Below are positions 57,415-64,000 of a stretch of 64,000 nt of DNA, piece by piece. The position numbers and the translations under genes are program-made. The notes beneath the pieces are model-generated. The model did no database searches and was not told the origin of the DNA. It was given only the letters and a program-made list of their open reading frames with translations. The DNA is taken from NCBI RefSeq assembly GCF_037023735.1, contig NZ_CP146069.1, forward strand, positions 124,001 to 188,000, written 5' to 3'. How positions within the stretch are numbered: the first letter of the stretch is position 1; every line of letters starts with the position of its first letter. The DNA comes from Roseovarius sp. S88 (lineage in GTDB: Bacteria; Pseudomonadota; Alphaproteobacteria; Rhodobacterales; Rhodobacteraceae).

Positions 57415-59286
57415 TCAAGCGCTCTTGCTCCTTGTCTTGTTGCGCAATCTCGCAAGCAACAACGTCAACGCCGCTGGCGTCATGCCATCAATCCTTGATG
57501 CTTGCCCGAGATTCTCGGGCCGTACCTGTGACAACTTCGATTTTAGCTCATTAGACAGCCCATCAATGTTTGAGTACTCAAACCCGGCAGGGATCACATG
57601 AGCCTCGTCACGCTTCAATTGCTCCGCATCCCGCCTTTGGCGCTCTATGTAATTCGCATACAAAGCATCTATTTCCAGCTGGTTTTGGATTTCCACATCA
57701 ATGGCTGACAAAGAGCCATCAAGCTCCATCAGTTTATTGAAATCAACATCTGGAAAAGAGAGAAGGTGAAATGCCGACCGGCGAGGCCCGTCTTGATTTA
57801 CGGACAGACCCGCCTCTTTCAATTCTTTAGCCGTATAGGTACGTGTCTCCAGGTCAACTCGACCAGCGGCAAGACGTTCAGACTTGTCTTCAAAAACAGC
57901 CCGCCTATGTTCACTGACGCAGCCAAGTTCAACCCCAAGCGGGGACAATCTTTGATCTGCATTATCAGCACGCAACGAGAGGCGGAACTCGGCACGCGAC
58001 GTAAACATCCGATAGGGCTCCGAAACGCCTCTGGTTGTCAAATCGTCAATCATAACACCAATGTAGCTGTTCATTCGACTGAACGTCACCGGATCACGAC
58101 CCAACGCGTTCAAGGCTGCATTCAATCCAGCAACAACGCCTTGAGCGGCCGCCTCCTCATACCCAGTGGTTCCATTTATCTGACCTGCCAAGTACAACCC
58201 GGGAACAGATGAAACTGCCAACGTCGACTCTAGCGCCCTGGGGTCAACATAGTCATACTCTATGGCATACCCCGGCTGAAGAATCTCTGCGTTCTCCAAC
58301 CCGGCAATTGAATTAACGTACTGCTGTTGCACGTCCTCAGGCAAAGATGTCGAAATTCCGTTTGGATAGACCACATCATCCGAAAGGCTCTCTGGCTCTA
58401 GAAAAATCTGATGTGATGACTTATCCGCGAAACGTACAATCTTGTCTTCAATCGACGGGCAGTATCTTGGCCCAATACCATCAATATGCCCCCCATACAT
58501 CGCAGATCGATCCAGGTTAGTCCGGATCAGATTATGCGTTCTTTCGTTCGTGTACGTAATCCCGCACGAAACTTGTTCCGCATGAATGCCCTTAGATAAA
58601 AACGAAAACAACGTTGGATCATCATCCGCCGGCTGCATCTCAAGGTCCGACCAATCAATCGAAGCGCCACTCAAACGCGGGGGCGTACCCGTCTTCAAAC
58701 GACCCAACGGAAGGTCAAAGGAATCAATACGCTCAGCCAGACGGATTGATGGATTCTCCCCCATGCGACCGCCCGGAACAGAACGATCCCCGATATGAAT
58801 AACACCCCGCAGAAACGTTCCAGTGGTGAGGATAACATTCCGCGCCGCGATTTCGCTGCCATCAGATAAGACCACCCCGCTGACCGTTTCCCCATCCATA
58901 AGAAAATCAGCGGCTTCGCCTTCAATTACCAACAAGTTGGGCTGACTTTCGATCTCCCGCTGCATTTCAGAACGGTAGATCTTTCGATCAGCCTGGGTTC
59001 TAGGACCCTGAACCGCCGGGCCTTTACGTCTGTTCAACAGCCGAAACTGAATTCCAGCTTTATCTGCAACACGGCCCATTACGCCATCAAGAGCATCAAT
59101 TTCTCTCACCAAATGGCCTTTACCCAAACCTCCAATAGCAGGGTTGCACGACATGACGCCTATCGAATCCTTGGTCAGTGTCACCAAACCGGTTCGGACA
59201 CCCATCCTAGCCGCAGCGTGTGCCGCATCAGCACCAGCATGACCTCCGCCAATTACAAGAACATCAAAATGTTTCACGTGAAACAC
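57415..59286 (-). CDS. mnmG: tRNA uridine 5-carboxymethylaminomethyl modification enzyme MnmG
   Basis: FAD-dependent partner of MnmE in making cmnm5U34 in tRNA. The 623-residue protein has the FAD motif [19 protein letters not shown] (read in parts, about 10-28) and the GidA signature [11 protein letters not shown]. The start codon and the next residues (MFHVKH) are written by a parS palindrome. It overlaps the rsmG reading region slightly and follows mnmE by 4 bp. Confidence 0.97.
   Translation of the reverse strand: MFHVKHFDVLVIGGGHAGADAAHAAARMGVRTGLVTLTKDSIGVMSCNPAIGGLGKGHLVREIDALDGVMGRVADKAGIQFRLLNRRKGPAVQGPRTQADRKIYRSEMQREIESQPNLLVIEGEAADFLMDGETVSGVVLSDGSEIAARNVILTTGTFLRGVIHIGDRSVPGGRMGENPSIRLAERIDSFDLPLGRLKTGTPPRLSGASIDWSDLEMQPADDDPTLFSFLSKGIHAEQVSCGITYTNERTHNLIRTNLDRSAMYGGHIDGIGPRYCPSIEDKIVRFADKSSHQIFLEPESLSDDVVYPNGISTSLPEDVQQQYVNSIAGLENAEILQPGYAIEYDYVDPRALESTLAVSSVPGLYLAGQINGTTGYEEAAAQGVVAGLNAALNALGRDPVTFSRMNSYIGVMIDDLTTRGVSEPYRMFTSRAEFRLSLRADNADQRLSPLGVELGCVSEHRRAVFEDKSERLAAGRVDLETRTYTAKELKEAGLSVNQDGPRRSAFHLLSFPDVDFNKLMELDGSLSAIDVEIQNQLEIDALYANYIERQRRDAEQLKRDEAHVIPAGFEYSNIDGLSNELKSKLSQVRPENLGQASRIDGMTPAALTLLLARLRNKTRSKSA
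59270..59285. promoter_or_regulatory. parS centromere site (mnmG start)
   Basis: TGTTTCACGTGAAACA, a second perfect copy of the parS palindrome, covers the first codons of mnmG (MFHVKH). It is 1.9 kb from the copy at rsmG and about 3.6 kb from maf and the candidate origin. Confidence 0.92.
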
Positions 59287-59290
59287 TCCG

Positions 59291-60580
59291 CTATTTTCCT
59301 AAACAAAAACTCGCAAAAATCTCATCGAGCACATTCTCGATATCCACGCGACCAATCAGCGAGTCTAGTGCACGTATTGTACAACGTATATCTTCCGAGC
59401 ACAGTTCCGAGTTTTCAAGACCAGATGAAACCGAAATAATGGCTCGTCTTAAAGATCTGTTGCCTCGAATCAAAGCATCCCGATGTCTCTCTCGAATAGC
59501 AAGTCCGCCATCCGCAACCCTGTTGCCTAGTCGTTCACCAATTTCTCGAACAAGTTCTGAAACACCAGCACCAGTACTGCCAGACACACCTCGGCCACTG
59601 AACTGATCCAGACAATCAGTCTTCGCCACACAGACAAGATCTTCCGCTCTAGGCTCCAACTCTGGCTCACTCCCATGTTCAACCAGGATTACACGCAAGT
59701 CTGCTTGATCTGCTCTCCGCCTGGCGCGATCAATTCCAAGCGCTTCGACCTCGTCAGACGTGTCTCTCAATCCAGCGGTATCCAGCAAGGTAACCGGAAG
59801 ACCCATGAGGTCCATTCTGACTTCAATAACGTCACGCGTCGTCCCAGCATGACTCGACGTAATCGCCGCATCCCGCCCGGCTAAATAATTCAGCAGGGTA
59901 GACTTACCTACATTCGGGGGACCAACAATTGCGATCTCAAACCCTGATCGAATCCGTTCCGCAGCAGCATAGCCATCAATCTCTTTCTCAAGATCTTCCT
60001 GAACGCTAGTCAGCAAACCACTAACTTCCGGTGCCACATCCACGGGGACATCCTCATCGGCAAAATCGATAGTGGCTTCAATAAGGGCTGCCGCGCGTAT
60101 CAATCTCTGGCGCCACCGCTCCGTTTTCTGACCGAGCTCCCCCGAAAACACCCGAAGCGCCTGTCTTCGTTGTGTCTCTGTCTCCGCCTCAATCAGATCA
60201 GCAAGACCTTCCACCTGAGGCAAATCAAAACGATCATTCTCTAAAGCACGCCGCGTGAACTCGCCTGGCTCTGCCAAACGAAAATTCCGCATTTTTCCTA
60301 GCGTTTCCAGTAACTTAGAGATAACCGCCAGACTACCATGGCATTGAAACTCTACGACCGCTTCCCCGGTGAAGCTCTGTGTCTCTTCAAAGACGAGCAC
60401 CAACGCCTCATCAAGCCGGCCCCCGTCGGCTGTTCTCAAAACACGTAATGAGGATTTCCTAGGCGACGGAACGCCACCACACAGCGCCTTCGCTGCCAGA
60501 TAGGCGTCTGGCCCTGAGACCCGAACAACAGATACCCCAGCCTTTCCCTGAGCCGTCGAAAGCGCAAAGATTGTATCCAT
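59291..60580 (-). CDS. mnmE: tRNA modification GTPase MnmE
   Basis: GTPase of the MnmEG tRNA U34 modification complex. The 429-residue protein has the N-terminal tetrahydrofolate-binding domain, a G-domain within the helical domain ([23 protein letters not shown]), and the C-terminal CLGK in place of the usual CIGK. It lies 4 bp before mnmG. Confidence 0.96.
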   Translation of the reverse strand: MDTIFALSTAQGKAGVSVVRVSGPDAYLAAKALCGGVPSPRKSSLRVLRTADGGRLDEALVLVFEETQSFTGEAVVEFQCHGSLAVISKLLETLGKMRNFRLAEPGEFTRRALENDRFDLPQVEGLADLIEAETETQRRQALRVFSGELGQKTERWRQRLIRAAALIEATIDFADEDVPVDVAPEVSGLLTSVQEDLEKEIDGYAAAERIRSGFEIAIVGPPNVGKSTLLNYLAGRDAAITSSHAGTTRDVIEVRMDLMGLPVTLLDTAGLRDTSDEVEALGIDRARRRADQADLRVILVEHGSEPELEPRAEDLVCVAKTDCLDQFSGRGVSGSTGAGVSELVREIGERLGNRVADGGLAIRERHRDALIRGNRSLRRAIISVSSGLENSELCSEDIRCTIRALDSLIGRVDIENVLDEIFASFCLGK

Positions 60581-60600
60581 ATAACCCTCTCTGGGGTGAA

Positions 60601-61872
60601 TTAGGTGTTCATAGAGTCAAAGAACTCTGAGTTTGTTTTCGTCTGCTTGAGTTTCGACAGTAAGAACTCGATCGCATCCGTGGTTCCCATGGGATTGAGA
60701 ATACGGCGCAACACATAAGTTTTCTGCAAATCGATCTTGTCGATAAGCAGATCTTCTTTCCGTGTCCCAGACTTGAGGATGTCGATCGCAGGAAATACGC
60801 GTTTGTCTGCTACCTTGCGGTCGAGAATAATCTCGGAGTTACCCGTACCTTTGAATTCCTCAAAGATAACCTCATCCATGCGGCTGCCGGTTTCGATCAA
60901 CGCGGTTGAGACGATCGTCAAGGATCCGCCTTCTTCAATATTCCGCGCCGCCCCGAAAAACCGTTTAGGTCTTTGCAGCGCATTGGCATCAACGCCACCT
61001 GTCAGAACTTTACCAGAGGAAGGCACGACCGTGTTGTAAGCCCGACCAAGTCTGGTGATCGAATCCAAAAGAATCACCACGTCACGCTTGTGTTCGACCA
61101 GACGCTTTGCCTTCTCGATGACCATCTCTGCAACAGCCACGTGTCGCGACGCAGGCTCATCGAAAGTAGAACTGATCACTTCACCTTTCACAGACCGCTG
61201 CATGTCCGTAACTTCCTCTGGCCGCTCATCGATCAGAAGTACGATGAGATAACACTCAGGGTGGTTCCTCTCAATGCTGCTCGCGATGTTCTGAAGAATA
61301 ACCGTTTTACCGGTTCGCGGAGGTGCAACAATCAAAGATCGCTGGCCTTTGCCAATCGGTGCCACAAGGTCGATCACTCGCGCGGAACGATCTTTCACTG
61401 TTGGATCATCCACTTCCATCTGAAGACGCTCGTCTGGATACAGAGGCGTCAGATTGTCAAAGGCAATCTTGTGTTTCGCACGTTCAGGTTCTTCAAAGTT
61501 GATCTGTGTCACCAAGGTGAGGACAAAGTATCTCTCACTATCCTCAGGTGCCTTGATTTCTCCCTCGATAGTATCGCCTGTCCTCAACGAATGCTTGCGA
61601 ATGGTATCCGGCGACACATAAATATCATCCGGACCAGGCAGGTAGTTGGCTTCTGATGATCGAAGAAACCCGAACCCGTCCTGAAGAACCTCCAACACAC
61701 CATCACCATAAACTGTCCAACCTTCATCCGCGCGTTCACGCAGGATTTGGAACATCATTTCGCCCTTCCGCATAGTCGAGGCGTTTTCAATCTCAAGCTC
61801 CTCCGCCATCGACAACAAGTCTTTGGCCGAATGCGCTTTGAGATCTGAAAGGTTCAGACGATCTTCTGGCAT
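60601..61872 (-). CDS. rho: Transcription termination factor Rho
   Basis: RNA-dependent ATPase/helicase terminating transcription. The 423-residue protein has the N-terminal RNA-binding cold-shock-like domain (about 55-125), Walker [12 protein letters not shown] (about 183-193), Walker [16 protein letters not shown], and the C-terminal Q/R-loop segments. It follows hemJ by about 118 bp on the same strand. Confidence 0.97.
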   Translation of the reverse strand: MPEDRLNLSDLKAHSAKDLLSMAEELEIENASTMRKGEMMFQILRERADEGWTVYGDGVLEVLQDGFGFLRSSEANYLPGPDDIYVSPDTIRKHSLRTGDTIEGEIKAPEDSERYFVLTLVTQINFEEPERAKHKIAFDNLTPLYPDERLQMEVDDPTVKDRSARVIDLVAPIGKGQRSLIVAPPRTGKTVILQNIASSIERNHPECYLIVLLIDERPEEVTDMQRSVKGEVISSTFDEPASRHVAVAEMVIEKAKRLVEHKRDVVILLDSITRLGRAYNTVVPSSGKVLTGGVDANALQRPKRFFGAARNIEEGGSLTIVSTALIETGSRMDEVIFEEFKGTGNSEIILDRKVADKRVFPAIDILKSGTRKEDLLIDKIDLQKTYVLRRILNPMGTTDAIEFLLSKLKQTKTNSEFFDSMNT

Positions 61873-61990
61873 TGTATGTCCTTTAGCCCGGAAATAGATC
61901 CAGGTCTTCTGATATAGTCTTGGGAAACGGTTTACCCGAACGGGCGCCTAACTGCGGTCTCTAAGGGTTTGAACTTTTGGAGTCAACGGA

Positions 61991-62440
61991 TCAGAACTTC
62001 ACGACGACCGAGATCACAATAAAAACCATCAGGATCGTCGGCACTTCATTCATTAATCTGTATTGTCTGCCCGTCAGGGCATTCGTCCCATTCAGAAAGT
62101 CTTTGCGTCGCCTTCCAAGCCAATGATGAAACCACGTCATGACCGTAACAGCCCCAAGTTTCACATATGGCCAGGCTGCACTCCAATCAACGATGCCAGG
62201 CGTAAACAAAAGTAAAAGACCAAACACCCAAGTCGCAATCATCGCCGGGTTCATGATCACACGAAGAAGCTTGAGTTCCATAGTTTGAAAAACAGTGTCT
62301 CGGCTGTCTCCGGGTTCGGACTGTTCGACATGATAGACAAACAATCTGGGAAGGTAGAACAACCCAGCCATCCAGGCTATCACTGACATAATATGAAAGG
62401 ACTTCACCCAGGGGTATGCCAAAGCCAGTGTATCACTCAT
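61991..62440 (-). CDS. hemJ: Protoporphyrinogen IX oxidase HemJ
   Basis: Membrane enzyme of haem synthesis in most alphaproteobacteria. The 149-residue protein has four hydrophobic helices and the conserved N-terminal SFHIMSVIAWMAGLFYLPRLFVYH (read in parts, about 12-35; conserved His and Lys-bearing segments). The start at ATG 62440 is chosen; an ATG three codons earlier is in frame. It is the last gene before the candidate origin. hemE, often adjacent in Caulobacter, is not here. Confidence 0.9.
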   Translation of the reverse strand: MSDTLALAYPWVKSFHIMSVIAWMAGLFYLPRLFVYHVEQSEPGDSRDTVFQTMELKLLRVIMNPAMIATWVFGLLLLFTPGIVDWSAAWPYVKLGAVTVMTWFHHWLGRRRKDFLNGTNALTGRQYRLMNEVPTILMVFIVISVVVKF

Positions 62441-62449
62441 GGTTTCCAC

Positions 62450-62870
62450 CTTTCTCTCATGTTCCTATAAAATAAAATAAGAAAAGAAAAAGGATGATGA
62501 TTTAGTAGGGGTTTCGAATTCTGTGGATTAACAAATTAACTACAAAGTTTTGAACAAGGCCAAACCAAGTAGATAACTATGTTGAAAACTGTCTTCTGAT
62601 TTCCAAAATATGAAAAATAGTTTTTATTAACAATAATTTATACGAACTTATACCATCAGAACCGGGTGGATACTTTCGAGTGCACATAAATAACAAAAGA
62701 CTTTTCAAATCCCTCACATTTATTCTTTTCCACGTAGCATAAAATTCAGAGAATTTCCGGAAACACGTCGCCAATTGACCTGATGTCATTAAAAATCACG
62801 TTATGTTCAAAATGGTCCTCAGATCGCGCTCTTTTTCAAACAGGTTGTCCACATGTCTTATCCACTTTTA
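62450..62870. other. Candidate chromosomal replication origin (oriC)
   Basis: About 400 bp with no credible gene, markedly AT-rich (62463-62490 and 62590-62645 almost pure A/T), between hemJ (leftward) and maf (rightward). DnaA-box-like 9-mers with one mismatch to TTATCCACA are TAATCCACA (minus, 62522-62530), TTGTCCACA (62845-62853) and TTATCCACT (62858-62866). Weaker ones are GTATCCACC (minus, 62665-62673) and TTTTCCACG (62726-62734). TTAA-N7-TTAT at 62627-62641 resembles a CtrA site. The flanking order rho-hemJ / maf-aroE matches the Caulobacter origin neighbourhood. The prediction needs experimental or GC-skew support. Confidence 0.65.
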
Positions 62871-63452
62871 CTCGCATCTGGTTCCAAGGTTCGGGCACAG
62901 CTTTTGCGCAATGCAGGCGTCAGTGTTAAGACACAAGTCGCGCAAATAGATGAAGACATGATCAAGGACGCGATGCTTCAGGAAGGCGCATCACCGCGTG
63001 ACATCGCAGACATGCTAGCGGAAATGAAGGCGATCAAAGTCTCCTCCAAATGCCCCAACCAAATAGTTTTGGGTTGTGATCAGGTTCTGAGCTTCAACGG
63101 AGCGTTGCTTTCTAAACCAGCAAATCCCGACGCAGCCTTGGAACAACTCAAAGCCATGAATGGTCAGCGCCACGAACTTTTGTCAGCTGCGGTCATCTGT
63201 GAACAGGGCAAACCAATCTGGCGGCATGTCGGTGTGGTCAGAATGAACATGCGAACAATGTCCGATTCATATCTTGAAAGCTATGTCCAAAGAAATTGGG
63301 ACAGTATTCGAGAATCGGTCGGCTGCTACAAACTGGAAGAAGAGGGCGTGAGACTGTTTGCTCAGGTTAATGGAGACTATTTTACTGTCTTGGGTTTGCC
63401 TCTACTGGAAATTTTGTCGTATCTCAGCCTCAAGGGAGAGCTGGAAACATGA
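62853..63452 (+). CDS. Maf family nucleotide pyrophosphatase
   Basis: A 199-residue house-cleaning nucleoside triphosphate pyrophosphatase. It has [17 protein letters not shown] at the N-terminus, the catalytic Asp in VLGCDQVL (about 72-79) and SYVQRNWDS in place of the usual YV. Whether it acts on dTTP/UTP or m7GTP-type nucleotides is not decided. Its start overlaps two DnaA-box-like sequences. Its stop overlaps aroE by 4 bp. Confidence 0.87.
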   Translation: MSYPLLLASGSKVRAQLLRNAGVSVKTQVAQIDEDMIKDAMLQEGASPRDIADMLAEMKAIKVSSKCPNQIVLGCDQVLSFNGALLSKPANPDAALEQLKAMNGQRHELLSAAVICEQGKPIWRHVGVVRMNMRTMSDSYLESYVQRNWDSIRESVGCYKLEEEGVRLFAQVNGDYFTVLGLPLLEILSYLSLKGELET

Positions 63453-64000
63453 CAGAGACTCGAATTCCATTGGCAGGTGTGATCGGTACACCCATTTCAC
63501 ACTCCAAGTCTCCACAAATTCATATGCATTGGCTCAAGACGCATGGCATCAAAGGATACTACATCCCGATGGAAGTCGGCGCAGATGATCTTGAGACGGT
63601 TATTCGATCTTTGCCCAAGGCAGGGTTCGTTGGCGTAAATATCACAGTGCCTCACAAAGAGAAAATTCTGGAAATCGCAGACCTTGTCACCGACCGGGCA
63701 ACGCTTATCGGCGCCGCGAACACTTTGATCTTTCGCAAGGATGGCAAAATTCATGCGGACAATACAGATGGAGTGGGGTTTGTCCGGAACCTTCGGCAAA
63801 ACGCACCTGGCTGGAATCCTTTGGCAGGACCTGCAGCATTGCTAGGGGCAGGAGGAGCCGCACGCGCGGTGATATCCGCACTGCTGGAAACCGGCGTTCC
63901 CGAAATCATGATTTCAAACAGAACCCGAGTCCGGGCCGAAGCATTGAAAACAGAGTTTGGCAAACGCCTCGTGGTCGTTGAATGGGTACAAGCCGGCAAC
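63449..64000 (+). CDS. aroE: Shikimate dehydrogenase, 3' end beyond window
   Basis: NADPH-dependent reduction of 3-dehydroshikimate in aromatic amino-acid synthesis. The visible 184 codons contain [16 protein letters not shown] (about 10-25), NITVPHKE (the catalytic Lys), NTDGVGF and the cofactor motif [10 protein letters not shown]. The C-terminal third is cut by the window edge. It starts inside the maf stop codon, so the two are coupled. Confidence 0.94.
   Translation, partial: MTETRIPLAGVIGTPISHSKSPQIHMHWLKTHGIKGYYIPMEVGADDLETVIRSLPKAGFVGVNITVPHKEKILEIADLVTDRATLIGAANTLIFRKDGKIHADNTDGVGFVRNLRQNAPGWNPLAGPAALLGAGGAARAVISALLETGVPEIMISNRTRVRAEALKTEFGKRLVVVEWVQAGN

Noticed and set aside
62577..62789. 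Short minus-strand reading frame in the candidate origin
   Set aside because: Seventy codons of atypical AT-rich composition with no motif; the region is better read as non-coding.

Overview
The window is a continuous stretch of housekeeping chromosome from an alphaproteobacterium, most likely a member of the Rhodobacterales (roseobacter group). The evidence is the gene order hemJ-rho-mnmE-mnmG-rsmG-parA-parB beside a candidate replication origin, the secA/ppiC/argJ/mutT and rimP-nusA-ylxR-infB blocks, roseobacter-like protein sequences, an alphaproteobacterial RpoH-type promoter at dnaK, and CtrA-type TTAA-N7-TTAA sites. No phage, insertion sequence, CRISPR array, rRNA or tRNA gene was recognised. 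Coding density is high and no gap exceeds about 300 bases except the one at 62450-62852.

Layout. 0-6.3 kb: surface polysaccharide precursor genes (glycosyltransferase, galE, galU, kdsB, cysQ), an orphan KpsM-like export permease and an SH3-domain secreted protein. 6.3-11 kb: alkB, the dnaK-dnaJ heat-shock operon and radC. 11-19 kb: two envelope proteins, secA, a periplasmic PpiC isomerase, argJ and mutT. 19-25 kb: the transcription/translation operon rimP-nusA-ylxR-infB behind a terminator-like leader hairpin. 25-31 kb: aminopeptidase, ubiG, marR, nitrilase, glutaredoxin, comF, a methyltransferase, hemH and a small membrane protein. 31-39 kb: two L,D-transpeptidases around a CAP-domain lipoprotein, an RNA m5U methyltransferase, an ABC exporter, and the operon hslO-nudL-pcnB. 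39-46 kb: a Nudix hydrolase, a REC-PP2C regulator divergent from an Hpt protein, argG, a Tat-signal wHTH-like protein, a sulfotransferase-like/aminotransferase pair and exported MsrA. 46-55 kb: ribokinase, mutS, a TPM-domain protein, grpE/hrcA, and rph-rdgB-hemW-ybaN. 55-64 kb: parB-parA-rsmG-mnmG-mnmE-rho-hemJ reading leftwards, an AT-rich gap with DnaA-box-like sites (candidate oriC), then maf-aroE reading rightwards. aroE runs off the end of the window.

Two perfect 16-bp parS palindromes lie in the mnmG and rsmG start regions, about 3.6 and 5.5 kb from the candidate origin. Together with parAB they make a complete chromosome-segregation locus.

Five genes (glycosyltransferase, alkB, nudL, argG, rsmG) are each broken by a single missing base in a homopolymer run, and adding one base restores a full-length family protein in each case. 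The shared signature points to sequencing or assembly error more than to real gene loss, so these genes should be verified before any phenotype is inferred.

I found no clear new defence or metabolic system. The most unusual local items are the Tat-signal winged-helix-like protein, the 3 x 11-bp tandem repeat and hairpin before rimP, the CtrA-type sites at radC and at the REC-PP2C/Hpt pair, and the sulfotransferase-like/aminotransferase gene pair.
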